Origin: CAZIUL01 sp964542475
GTDB lineage: Bacteria > Planctomycetota > B15-G4 > CAYZWU01
DNA length: 41,804 nt
Reading direction: 5' to 3'
Assembly: GCA_964542475.1 (NCBI GenBank)
Contig: CAZIUL010000037.1
Location: 1-41,804 of the forward strand
The translations under genes were made by a program, and so were the position numbers. The notes beneath the pieces are model-generated. The model had not been told where the DNA came from. It made no database searches and saw only the letters and a list, made by a program, of their open reading frames with translations. Shown one piece after another: positions 30,301 to 38,974 of the stretch. How positions within the stretch are numbered: the first letter of the stretch is position 1; each line of letters opens with the position of its first letter.

Positions 30301-32780
30301 GTTTTTTTTCAGACGAAAATAAGAAGGTTTGGAGATCTGTGGCGGCTTTCGAGCTCCTCGCTCTGTCTCTGCTGGCAGGCTGCGGGAAAGCGGATCGCGA
30401 GCCCGAGGTCATGATCCGGCTCGCTGACGCGGGCCTGATCAGATCGGTTGACACGGACCAGGATGAGTTGCTGTTCGGCCGGCCTGAAGGGCGGATTGCC
30501 GAAAAAACCGGCGCACGCTGGGATTTCGCCTCGAAATGGCACACTTTCTCCGTGCCGGTCGAGCTCAAACGCGCGCCCGCATACGGGAAGCTGTCCGTTA
30601 GTGACGCACAGCCTGCAAGCGACGGGAAAGGCGTATCCATCCGAGGGCTTACCGGCATCGCGCGGATGGTTCCGGTCAAAGGCAGCACGCGCGTGCTTGT
30701 CGAGTGCAAGGGCGCTTTTAAACCTGCGGGCTTTCTTTGCGCTTCGGTCGCCACCTTGTCCATGCATCCGAAGTTTCCTGATAACAACAAGGCCGGTGCT
30801 CTTCGGGAGTTCTTGAAATCTTTCGGGCAGGACAAGGTCGAGCTTAAGCGCACGGAAGAGCCTGGGGTCTTGCGGCTGGTCGTCACAACCAAGCCCGACA
30901 CCAGGGCCCTGCTCCTGATGATCTACACCTTCGAAGAGAAGGAAGAAGTGCTGGAATGGGCAAGGGTGGAAGAGTTGCGCAAGGCAGGCACGCCTGTCAT
31001 CGACCGGGAGGAGGATGCGGAAAAGGGCTTGCACGAAGCTATCATATCCTTTCCCTGCCTGGGCGGGATCTGCAGACCGTCTCTTTTCCTGCCGCCGCGT
31101 ACCGAGGTGAAACTCAAAGAGATACTCTTGCCGGATAAGGCCGAGCTGAGGTGCTCCGTTGGTGTCGTAGGTTCGCTTGATGATCCGATCGAGCTGGTAG
31201 TGACTGCTGAGAAGCGGAACGGAGAGGTCCACGATATCGTCTCGATGCGCCCCGGCAAAGGATCCAGGGGTTGGGTGGATCTAAAAAAGGACCTGTCACA
31301 CCTGTCGCGAAAGAGCGTGCGTTTTTCCATCAGGGGAGACTGGGTCGCAAAGGATGCTCGTCATTCAGAACCGCCGCCCATGCTGTTCCTGGGTTCGCCC
31401 CTGGTCTGTGCGCGCGGCCCGGCAGGGGACAGTGAGAAGAAGAACGTTGTCGTGGTTTCTCTTGACACGCTTCGGTTCGACCATCTCGGGTGCTACGGGT
31501 ATGAGCGCCCGGTGAGCCCGAACCTGGACATAATGGCTGATCAGGGGTTGCTGTTCAGGCGCGCCTATTCGCATGCGCCTTTTACTCTGCCGTCGCACGC
31601 ATCGCTCTTCACATCGCTTTACCCATCTGTTCACTGCGCGGACGATCCCAAGAGCACCGTGCTTCCGGAAGGCGTTCCCCTGCTTGCCGAGATCCTGGCG
31701 AGGAGCGGCATGGCCACCGCGTCTTTCAACGGCGGGTGCCTGGTATCGCACGAGTTCGGGTTTCACAGGGGGTTCGACCTGTACTGCGAGGTAGACCCTC
31801 TAGGAGATCGCTTCCTGGATGGAATCACCCCGAACATGAACCGCCTGGCTGACGGGTCAAAGGGATCGCTCGATCGTGCGTTTTCATGGATGGAGGAAAC
31901 GAGGGATAGGCCGTTTTTCCTTTTTCTTCACACATTCATGGTGCACGACTATATGCCTCCCCCTGAGATGCTTGATAAGCTCGGTGTACGTCACCCAAGA
32001 GGTCTCGAGCAAGGCGAGGAAACATGGGAAAGGATAAAGAAGGAGTACTTTCGCGGGGATGGGCTGTCCCCCGAAGAGCTCGAGTGGTGCGTTGATACTT
32101 ACGATGCGGCTGTCATGACTGCCGATGAAATGGTGGGCAGGCTTTTGCGCGAACTGAAAGCCTTGGATCTCATGAATGACACGCTTGTGATCGTAACCTC
32201 CGACCACGGCGAGGAGTTCATGGACCATGGCGGCCTGCTCCACTGCTGGACGGTGTACGAGGAGCTGATCCGCGTGCCGCTGCTGATGCATGTGCCGGGC
32301 ATAAAAGGCGGCTCCGAGGTAGAGACCAGGGTTAACCAGGTGGATATCGTGCCCACTGTGCTCGACTGGCTGGGCATGGACCCGGGCGGCTTCCGCTTCC
32401 AGGGGCGGTCCATGCTGCCTGCTTTCCGGGGCGAGCGCATTCAGGAAAGGCCCGTTTATTCCGAGGTGAACATGCCGGGGTGCACGGAGCGCACATGCCT
32501 GATCTGGAACGGCTGGAAGTACATAAAAGGCAATGCGGATCGATCGTTTCGGTTTCCGGCGCCTGCGCCGGTCGAGCTCTTCAGGCTGTCGGACGACGAA
32601 AAGGAGCGCAGCAACCTTTTCGACAGCGCTCCGGGGGAGCTAAAAAGGATTGAAATGCTGATGGATAGGATCGAGGCGGATTTCCTAGACGCTCGGAAAA
32701 GCCTCGGAATAACAAAAGAACCGGCTGGAACGATCTCCAAAGAGCTGAAGAGCCTCCTGAAACAGCAGGGTTACCTGTAA
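30297..32780 (+). CDS. Large lipoprotein with unassigned N-terminal region and sulfatase-superfamily domain
   Basis: 827 residues. The lipobox (LLAGC near residue 29) places it in the envelope. Residues ~35-370 are an unassigned, probably beta-rich region. From ~380 comes an alkaline phosphatase/sulfatase-superfamily domain with NVVVVSLDTLRFDHLGCYGY (metal Asp residues), FTLPSHASLFTSLYP and TSDHGEEFMDHG (~635). Position 430, where sulfatases have the formylglycine Cys or Ser, is Thr (T-L-P-S-H), so it is probably not a classical sulfatase; a Thr nucleophile as in LtaS-like phosphotransferases is possible. It ends in LLKQQGYL, like its two relatives at the right end. Its start overlaps the phosphomutase-like gene by 4 nt. 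Confidence 0.85.
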   Translation: MSFFSDENKKVWRSVAAFELLALSLLAGCGKADREPEVMIRLADAGLIRSVDTDQDELLFGRPEGRIAEKTGARWDFASKWHTFSVPVELKRAPAYGKLSVSDAQPASDGKGVSIRGLTGIARMVPVKGSTRVLVECKGAFKPAGFLCASVATLSMHPKFPDNNKAGALREFLKSFGQDKVELKRTEEPGVLRLVVTTKPDTRALLLMIYTFEEKEEVLEWARVEELRKAGTPVIDREEDAEKGLHEAIISFPCLGGICRPSLFLPPRTEVKLKEILLPDKAELRCSVGVVGSLDDPIELVVTAEKRNGEVHDIVSMRPGKGSRGWVDLKKDLSHLSRKSVRFSIRGDWVAKDARHSEPPPMLFLGSPLVCARGPAGDSEKKNVVVVSLDTLRFDHLGCYGYERPVSPNLDIMADQGLLFRRAYSHAPFTLPSHASLFTSLYPSVHCADDPKSTVLPEGVPLLAEILARSGMATASFNGGCLVSHEFGFHRGFDLYCEVDPLGDRFLDGITPNMNRLADGSKGSLDRAFSWMEETRDRPFFLFLHTFMVHDYMPPPEMLDKLGVRHPRGLEQGEETWERIKKEYFRGDGLSPEELEWCVDTYDAAVMTADEMVGRLLRELKALDLMNDTLVIVTSDHGEEFMDHGGLLHCWTVYEELIRVPLLMHVPGIKGGSEVETRVNQVDIVPTVLDWLGMDPGGFRFQGRSMLPAFRGERIQERPVYSEVNMPGCTERTCLIWNGWKYIKGNADRSFRFPAPAPVELFRLSDDEKERSNLFDSAPGELKRIEMLMDRIEADFLDARKSLGITKEPAGTISKELKSLLKQQGYL

Positions 32781-32848
32781 CGTCCGGGTTACCGTCGAGA
32801 GGGGGGGCAAGGCCGTGCGTGGTCGAACGCCGGACACCGTCCTTTCGA

Positions 32849-34207
32849 TCAATCGTCCATTTCGTTTCGCATGTCCGTGTATTTCAGGTTGAGCCTTGCG
32901 AGCTTTTCGGAAAGGTTCGAGATCATGTCGCCCAGCCAGGGCTGGACCTTGTTGAGCTCCTCCCTGATCTTGTTTTTGTCGAACACTATGACTGTCATGT
33001 CGGTCAAGGCGTCGACGAAAGCGTTGCGCTTTCCATTGGTGAACACCGCGATTTCGCCGAATGTGTCGCCCTCTTCCAGGGTGGCGAGTGAAACCTTCAC
33101 GTTTCCGACAATGTCGTACACCTCGGCTTTCCCCATCAGGATAAGGTAGGCTTCAGATGCACTTTCCTCCTTTGAAATTATCCGGGTTCCCGAACCTATG
33201 GAGCGGCGTTCGAAACCGATTCCATGGTCCAGCTGGCAGGTGAGCCTGCTGATCAGATCCCTGACCGATCCGTACCTGTCCCTGGGGCCGGGCGAGAGGC
33301 ATTTCGCGCAGACTTTTGACAACCCTTCCGGTACGGTCGAGTCGTATTCGTGTGGCAAGGGCGGGAAAGCATCCAGATGGCTTCTGGACGAGTAGTCGTC
33401 CTCGTCGAACGGCAGAACACCTGTGAGCAGTTCGTACAGAATCACGCCAAGAGAATATATATCGGTCCTCTCATCTATATCCTCCGGGTTGCCTACCGCC
33501 TGTTCTGGCGACATGTAGTGCGGCGTTCCAATGACCTGGCCGCGCCTCGTGTGGAGCGACTTCGTTGTTCTATCAGAAGTGACTTCAAGAAAACTGCTGT
33601 CTTTTTTGCTGTGCTTATCCTGCTTCACCGCGCGAAAATCTGTGGGCTGATTCAGGATCTTGGAGATACCCCAATCCACGATGGTCACCTCACCGTACTT
33701 GCCGACCATGATGTTACCGGGCTTGAGATCGCGGTGGATGACGTTCAGGGAATGAGCGTAGGCGAGCGTTTCGCACACCTTCAAAAAGATCTGAAGCAGC
33801 TTGAAGCGCGTCCACTCGGAGTCCTTGCTCATGGCATCGTCGAATATCTCTTCCAAGGTACGCCCGGAGATGACGTTCATCGTAAAAAACGGCCCCTTGC
33901 CTTTGATATGCCCGATATCGAAGAGCGAGGCGATGCCGGGGTGATGTATCTGTGCTGTGATCTGGGCTTCCTCTATGAACCTGGGAATGTTGCCGCCCTG
34001 TTTCCGGAGGAGCTTCGGATGAAGGAGCTTGAGAGCAACGTTGCGCCTGAGGACGTTGTCGTATGCCTTGTGAACTACGGCCATTCCGCCTTCACCGAGT
34101 TTTTTTTTGAACTTGTACCTGTTTTCAGCGCTTGTCGAGGTCAGGGTCGGCTGCTTTTTCTTTTTATCGTGTTTTGTTCTTTCTGGTTTTTCTTCTTCCA
34201 GGTTCAT
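32849..34207 (-). CDS. Ser/Thr protein kinase with C-terminal cyclic-nucleotide-binding-like domain
   Basis: 452 residues. A basic N-terminus of ~25 residues precedes a Hanks-type kinase domain: LGEGGMAVVHKA (glycine loop), VALKLL (Lys), NVIHRDLKPGNIM (catalytic loop), VDWGIS (DFG position is DWG, frequent in bacteria), GTPHYMSPEQ, and TDIYSLGVILYELLTG. Residues ~335-430 form a cNMP-binding-like beta barrel with EEGDTFGEIAVFTNGKRNAFV, close to the FGE-x-A-(8)-R-x-A phosphate-binding cassette. No membrane span is seen, so it is cytoplasmic. ATG 34207 has AGGAG 7 nt upstream; longer in-frame starts at 34252 and 34225 lack one. It is divergent from the ECF sigma operon. Its ligand and targets are unknown. 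Confidence 0.93.
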   Translation of the reverse strand: MNLEEEKPERTKHDKKKKQPTLTSTSAENRYKFKKKLGEGGMAVVHKAYDNVLRRNVALKLLHPKLLRKQGGNIPRFIEEAQITAQIHHPGIASLFDIGHIKGKGPFFTMNVISGRTLEEIFDDAMSKDSEWTRFKLLQIFLKVCETLAYAHSLNVIHRDLKPGNIMVGKYGEVTIVDWGISKILNQPTDFRAVKQDKHSKKDSSFLEVTSDRTTKSLHTRRGQVIGTPHYMSPEQAVGNPEDIDERTDIYSLGVILYELLTGVLPFDEDDYSSRSHLDAFPPLPHEYDSTVPEGLSKVCAKCLSPGPRDRYGSVRDLISRLTCQLDHGIGFERRSIGSGTRIISKEESASEAYLILMGKAEVYDIVGNVKVSLATLEEGDTFGEIAVFTNGKRNAFVDALTDMTVIVFDKNKIREELNKVQPWLGDMISNLSEKLARLNLKYTDMRNEMDD

Positions 34208-34492
34208 GCTCAAGCTCCTGTGCATACCATGCAGGCGGTTCTCTATCCCCATTTTTAATCATGCCCGACCGGGCAGGCATCTCTTTTAAAGAAATCCGTG
34301 CAGTACTACGCGCTAATGCTAAGGTTGCACCGGATTATGTCAACCCTGAAACGGATCAGGTCTATTATTCCAGGCGGCATTTGAGATTTCTTTGCCGACT
34401 GTACCTGGCCCGCATGATCTTTTTTGACCTTTTCCGAAAGGCAGCGTCTATGTTTTTAATCGAGTATGAGCCGGCATCAGGAGGAGCCGCCG

Positions 34493-35143
34493 TTGTCAAG
34501 AGATAGAAGGCGGATGAACAGAGGCCGCGAGGATACGATCATTGGTCCGTGCGATGCGGAGCTGGTCGAGAGTTTTCTTCGCGGTGAAGAGAAGGCGTTC
34601 GAATGCCTTGTCCTGCGGTATCAGGCACGGCTTAGAGCGGTCCTGTGCCGCCTTGCAGGAGATGTAGGCGATGCCGAGGATATGGCCCAGGAGACGTTTA
34701 TCAGGGTTTACAAGGGCTTGCGCGGTTTCCGCGGCGAGGCTTCGTTCAAGACCTGGCTCTTCAGGATCGCTGCTCGCCTGGCAACGGATCTGGACAGGAA
34801 AAGAAAGAGGAGACCGGCGCGCGTAGGGCTTGAACAAGGGAACGGAGCGATGGTTCACAAAACCGTGCAGAAGACGCCTCCTCAGGATCTCATCATGAAG
34901 GAGGTGACCCGGCACCTCGAATGTGCCCTGGAAAAGCTGCCTTTCCAGCAGCGGGCAGCGCTGGTTCTGAAGGCGGTGGAGGGCATGAAATACAAGGAGA
35001 TCGCAAAGGCGCTCGACTCGACGGAGGGTTCGATCAAGTCCGGCATTCACCTGGCGCGAAAGCGGCTTGTGGAGCTCGTGGGTGAGGAAGACACGGGTCA
35101 AAGGAGGCGGATCAGCAGCAGCCACGGCCCTGATGAGCAGTAA
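34493..35143 (+). CDS. ECF RNA polymerase sigma factor (RpoE-like)
   Basis: 216 residues. Region 2 is FECLVLRYQARLRAVLCRLA, GDAEDMAQETFIRVYKGLRG and FKTWLFRIAARLATD. Region 4 is LEKLPFQQRAALVLKAVEGM, YKEIAKALDSTEGSIKSGIH and LARKRL. It is a standard ECF factor, unlike the two divergent sigma-like genes earlier in the window. TTG 34493 is chosen because GGAGGAG ends 6 nt before it; ATG 34466 (upstream of that site) and ATG 34514 are alternatives. The anti-sigma-like gene starts 12 nt after the stop and a secreted-protein gene follows, forming a three-gene operon that the factor probably autoregulates (inference). Confidence 0.93.
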   Translation: MSRDRRRMNRGREDTIIGPCDAELVESFLRGEEKAFECLVLRYQARLRAVLCRLAGDVGDAEDMAQETFIRVYKGLRGFRGEASFKTWLFRIAARLATDLDRKRKRRPARVGLEQGNGAMVHKTVQKTPPQDLIMKEVTRHLECALEKLPFQQRAALVLKAVEGMKYKEIAKALDSTEGSIKSGIHLARKRLVELVGEEDTGQRRRISSSHGPDEQ

Positions 35144-35155
35144 GGAGAGTCTTTT

Positions 35156-36958
35156 ATGCGGGTTTGCAGAGGCAACGAAGAACGATTGATGCTCTACCTG
35201 GACAACGAAACGGGTTCCGGGGAGGAGCGCTCCATCGAACAGCACCTGGATGCCTGTTCCGCGTGCAGGGCTTTTGTGGAGCGGCACCTGGCTGTGGACC
35301 GGCTCCTGTGCGAACTATCGGAAGGAGAAGAGAGGGCTGAAACGGGAGAGGTGTTTCTCAGGGATCTGATGGAGAGCGTGCACAAGGAAGATGGTTCGGG
35401 GATCGTAGCCGTGCAGCGGGCTCCGCGTGCCTTGCTTCGCAGGGTAGCTGTTGCGGCGGCCTCCGTTGCAGCGGCTTTTCTGCTTGTGTGGGCGTTCCAT
35501 GCCCGGCCCGGCAGGCTGGGACAAGGGGGAGGGACAGGGCTGGTTTCGCGGGAAGAGCCCGGTTCAATCGCAGAGTCCGGGGCCGGGGATGTTATTGAGA
35601 TGGCATCCGGATCCGCCTCCATCAGCCTGCAGGAGCGAACGCTGGCGAGGGACAGGCTACACGCGGTTCTCGCCGGACTCGCGGATACGCCCGATGAGGC
35701 GCTCTCAGGAAGTTTCAGGGAGGCTGTGGCGCCGCTCGAGGACGACGGCTGGCAGGTGGAGTACATGGTTGCCGCCGCTCTTGGCCGGGAACAGGGCCCT
35801 GCGCTCGAGACCGCGGTCCGCCTTGTGCGCTTGGAGCCGGGCATCGAGAGGCTTCCAGGCGTGACCTCCTCTTTGAGCAGTCTTTTGAACGAGGGGAGCT
35901 TTCCTGTCGAAGCCATACACGCGCTTGCTGCCTGCGAAGGAGCGGCTGCTGTAACAGCCGTCGGCCGGGCGCTCGACACCACGCTTCTCAGGGAAGAAGC
36001 GCTCAGCATACTCGAATCGATGGGAGGGGAAGGCGCGGCGGATGAGGTTGCCGAGAAGCTCATGGGGAAACCGGATCTTTTCGAGGGGGAAGAAGCGCCC
36101 TTTGCGGAAAAAGCCCTTGCCTCGCTTTCGCGAATGGGCCCTGAAGGCGCCGAAAGCGTGCTCAAGGTTTACAGGGAGACAGGGTGCGACCGGTCGGTCA
36201 TCGATTCGCTGAGCCCTCCTGATCCGGCGTTTGAAAAGAACCTCATCCACACCCTATCCTCTTCGAGAGGACGCGATCTTGTCACAGGCCTCAGGCTCGC
36301 AGCCTCGCTCCGTATCGAGGGGGTTTTGGACCTGATAAACGGCTCGGGCGGAAAGGGAGGGATCAATGGTGAGGCCCCTTTCCTGATAGCTGCGGTGGGA
36401 GGAAATGCAGGAGTGGCCGCGCTGTTGGAGATGTACCAGGGACCGGTGTCCATGCGCCAGAGGCGAACTATCTGCGCGGCGCTTGCCGCGGTCTTTGACA
36501 TGTACCCGGATGAGACCGGCCGTACGATGGAGCTGACCACAAACGCGATGGATCAGGACACAGGGGATGTGCTCCTGGAGATGTTCGAGAAAACGGGTAC
36601 ACGCGGGGCGTGCAGCGCTCTTGCCTGGCTCGTGGAGAACCAGCCGGACATGGCTTGTGCGGCAGCTCTCGGCCTTGCAAGGACCGGATCAAACGAAGCC
36701 CTTACAGCGCTCGAAAATATTATTGAGCAGGGCAAGCTGGACAGGAAGGCTAGCCTCTGCGCCGCCGCCGCCGCAGTACACCTGGGAGACGGGTCGATCC
36801 TGGCGCGGATCTTTGAAAAGGAAGGCGGTACGGTTTTTTCCACGCAGGAGATAGAGCGGGTGATAGCCGGCTCCGGATATGTACCTGGGAGGGGCTCAAT
36901 TACGGATACAAAGTTCGAGAAGCTCATGGAATACATTTCGAAACAGGCGAACCTTTGA
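35156..36958 (+). CDS. Membrane anti-sigma factor with zinc-finger domain and long helical-repeat C-terminus
   Basis: 600 residues, ATG with AAGGAG 8 nt upstream. The N-terminus is a zf-HC2/ZAS-type anti-sigma domain with H30-x3-C34-x2-C37 (QHLDACSACR). A single membrane span lies at ~94-113 (VAVAAASVAAAFLLVWAF). About 450 residues outside the membrane follow, built of helical units with recurring AL-A-G/GAE-V patterns reminiscent of HEAT/PBS-lyase-like repeats (EALSILESMGGEGAADEVAE, CAAALGLARTGSNEALTALE). Known anti-sigma factors of this type are usually 150-300 residues. The extension may sense an envelope signal or a partner protein. It is encoded directly behind the ECF factor it presumably inhibits. 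Confidence 0.85.
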   Translation: MRVCRGNEERLMLYLDNETGSGEERSIEQHLDACSACRAFVERHLAVDRLLCELSEGEERAETGEVFLRDLMESVHKEDGSGIVAVQRAPRALLRRVAVAAASVAAAFLLVWAFHARPGRLGQGGGTGLVSREEPGSIAESGAGDVIEMASGSASISLQERTLARDRLHAVLAGLADTPDEALSGSFREAVAPLEDDGWQVEYMVAAALGREQGPALETAVRLVRLEPGIERLPGVTSSLSSLLNEGSFPVEAIHALAACEGAAAVTAVGRALDTTLLREEALSILESMGGEGAADEVAEKLMGKPDLFEGEEAPFAEKALASLSRMGPEGAESVLKVYRETGCDRSVIDSLSPPDPAFEKNLIHTLSSSRGRDLVTGLRLAASLRIEGVLDLINGSGGKGGINGEAPFLIAAVGGNAGVAALLEMYQGPVSMRQRRTICAALAAVFDMYPDETGRTMELTTNAMDQDTGDVLLEMFEKTGTRGACSALAWLVENQPDMACAAALGLARTGSNEALTALENIIEQGKLDRKASLCAAAAAVHLGDGSILARIFEKEGGTVFSTQEIERVIAGSGYVPGRGSITDTKFEKLMEYISKQANL

Positions 36959-36992
36959 AGGTTTTTTAACAAGTTTTTATAAGGAGGTTGTC

Positions 36993-38864
36993 ATGAAGGT
37001 TTTAACGTTCGTTTCTTTTGCCGCGATAGCGCTTGTGCTCGTGCTTGCGCTTCCCGTTCAAGCCGTGGGCTTTCCTGGCTCAACGGAAGAAGGGCAGGAG
37101 GAGTACGTGACAAAAAAATACGACCTTTCCGGGTTCCTCGACTGTTCTCCGTATATGCACCAACCGGAAAAAGATGAAACCCTTGCGCTGATCCCGTTTC
37201 ACCCCGATCAAGAAGAGCTTTTTTTGCGGGAAAGGGAGTACTTTCAGTTCTCACCTGATTATGTCTATGAGATGCTCTACCGGATCATCGGCGAGGAGCG
37301 GTTCGATCACAACCACTTGCTCATCGAAACGAAGCCGGAATGCCTGCTGATAAGGGCGCCTGAAAGCATTCATGAGACGGTTGTAAAAGTCATCGCTTTT
37401 CTCGACGCAGTCCTGAACCGGGATGTGCGGATCGATCTGGAGTTTTTTGGCGCCGTCGATACGAAGAGCTTGAATGCGTCTGATGCGAAAAGCCTGCGTC
37501 TTGCCGTGGAGAACGGCGCTCTTGATCCCCTTCTGAAAAGATCGGTCGAGGTCAGGATGGGAACGCTTTTCGAGGTCCTCGACGGGTCATCGTGCCGGAT
37601 CGTGTATGATCAGTCTACCGAGATCGCTCAGCAGGCGAACATCAGCGAGCCAATGATCGAGGATCTTTTCACTGGATTGAGGCTCGCTGTGCGGCCGCTG
37701 CCCGCACCGGACGGGAACGGCCTTCTCATCGGGCTCTACGCCCTTGCCTCGCGCCTGACCGGGCCTGTGGTCACGCGACAGCTTCTTTCGAAGGGAAGGG
37801 TATGCAGCGAAAGCAGGGGAGTGGAGGAGCTCGACCTGAGCCAAGACGTGGACGACCCAAGGATCGAGTTTGCAAGCCTTGCCTCGATCATCCGCACCGA
37901 TGCCGGAATCCCCCGGACCATGTGCATGGCTTTTCCACATCAAAACGGCGTTGGCAGCCTGGTCATGCTCATCACAGCGCATCGGTGTGAAGCTCCGGAT
38001 GTGCTGAAGCTCGATGACGGTGCGATCCTGTCCGCTTGGGACTTCAGCCACTACCAGGCAAAAAAGCTCCTCCCCCTTTTCTTCCGTAGAGACACAGCGC
38101 TCTTCTGGGATTGGACCCAGACGGTGGGCTCTGAGTACGGCAACGTGACCACGCTCGGTTCACCTGCAGAGCTATGTTCGGACCTTTTCGAAGAGGAGTT
38201 CGCCTCGCTCCTGACATGGGGTTTCATTCCAGGGTTGGGGGGCGATTCTGAGGAGGCGGAAACCTTCTTGTTCGGAGACCACCTTTTCCTGATATCGGGT
38301 TCAAACGAGTACGCATCGTTTGATAAGGCGTACAGCACCCTGCTCTGCGAGGGTTTTGAAGGGGTGAAGGTCGACCTGGAGTTCATCGAGATGCAGGGTA
38401 AGCCGGGTGTTTACGACCCGGAGAGCCTGCTGGAGAATGGGGTGCGCAGCGGCCTCTTTTCTATTCCGATGATACATGCGGGAGTCGCGGCTTCCTACGC
38501 CGGGCTCGAGGGGCTCATGGTATACTACTGGGATGTGGATGTGGCCACGAACTCAGCCGTTCCGAATCCGCGCATAGCTGGTTTTCTGGACGGAGCGTAC
38601 GTATACCTGAAGCACGAACCCTCGACGGTTCATGACCATGGCAGCGGTACCGTGCGCGCGCGGATCTGTTTGAACATGCTCAAAGGTCCCATTTCAACGA
38701 TGGAGATGGGAGGTTTACTCGGGGTTCTTGACAAGCCCGAGTTCGACACCGGGTTCATCGATTGCAGGATCAAGGCTGACGGAACCTGGCACCTTCTCGG
38801 TTCGCTTTCCGGGGAGCGGGACGGTAAGCAGAAGACGCTTTATGTGATCGGGAAGGCGAGATAA
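36993..38864 (+). CDS. Secreted protein of unknown function with a secretin-N-domain-like segment
   Basis: 623 residues, start ATG 36993 with a strong AAGGAGG 5 nt upstream. The frame is open further back to 36879 but that part overlaps the anti-sigma gene. A cleavable signal peptide (~1-27, LVLVLALPVQAVG) is clear. The segment LLIRAPESIHETVVKVIAFLD near residue 125 resembles the beta-alpha-beta N-domains of secretins (a valued-strand then PE-x-H-x-x-V-x-x-L pattern), and TKKYDLSGFLD resembles the start of such units. No secretin pore domain is visible. The gap to the anti-sigma stop is 34 nt, so it is the third gene of the ECF operon. I do not recognise the family. Confidence 0.75.
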   Translation: MKVLTFVSFAAIALVLVLALPVQAVGFPGSTEEGQEEYVTKKYDLSGFLDCSPYMHQPEKDETLALIPFHPDQEELFLREREYFQFSPDYVYEMLYRIIGEERFDHNHLLIETKPECLLIRAPESIHETVVKVIAFLDAVLNRDVRIDLEFFGAVDTKSLNASDAKSLRLAVENGALDPLLKRSVEVRMGTLFEVLDGSSCRIVYDQSTEIAQQANISEPMIEDLFTGLRLAVRPLPAPDGNGLLIGLYALASRLTGPVVTRQLLSKGRVCSESRGVEELDLSQDVDDPRIEFASLASIIRTDAGIPRTMCMAFPHQNGVGSLVMLITAHRCEAPDVLKLDDGAILSAWDFSHYQAKKLLPLFFRRDTALFWDWTQTVGSEYGNVTTLGSPAELCSDLFEEEFASLLTWGFIPGLGGDSEEAETFLFGDHLFLISGSNEYASFDKAYSTLLCEGFEGVKVDLEFIEMQGKPGVYDPESLLENGVRSGLFSIPMIHAGVAASYAGLEGLMVYYWDVDVATNSAVPNPRIAGFLDGAYVYLKHEPSTVHDHGSGTVRARICLNMLKGPISTMEMGGLLGVLDKPEFDTGFIDCRIKADGTWHLLGSLSGERDGKQKTLYVIGKAR

Positions 38865-38881
38865 GCGCTATACATTACACC

Positions 38882-38914
38882 GTAGGGGCGCACCTGCACA
38901 CAGGTGCGCCCCAC
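38882..38914. repeat. GTAGGGGCG palindromic repeat, copy 2 (perfect 12-bp hairpin)
   Basis: GTAGGGGCGCACCTG-CACA-CAGGTGCGCCCCAC: stem 38885-38896 pairs perfectly with 38901-38912 around a CACA loop. It lies 20 nt after the secreted-protein stop and before the next lipoprotein gene, so it may also act as a transcription end or mRNA-protecting hairpin. No strong T-run follows (ATAAAAAT). Confidence 0.85.
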
Positions 38915-38974
38915 GATAAAAATGCAAAGCCCTTCTCCTCGATCCGGGCCGGGTTTCAGGTATAATCCGGTTCC

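Noticed and set aside
30297..32780. Calling the three lipoproteins sulfatases outright
   Set aside because: The formylglycine position is Thr in all three, so only superfamily membership is supported.
34342..34364. AACC-N14-GTCTA, a possible ECF-type autoregulatory promoter of the sigma operon
   Set aside because: Spacing is slightly short and the boxes are too degenerate to separate from chance without a second site.
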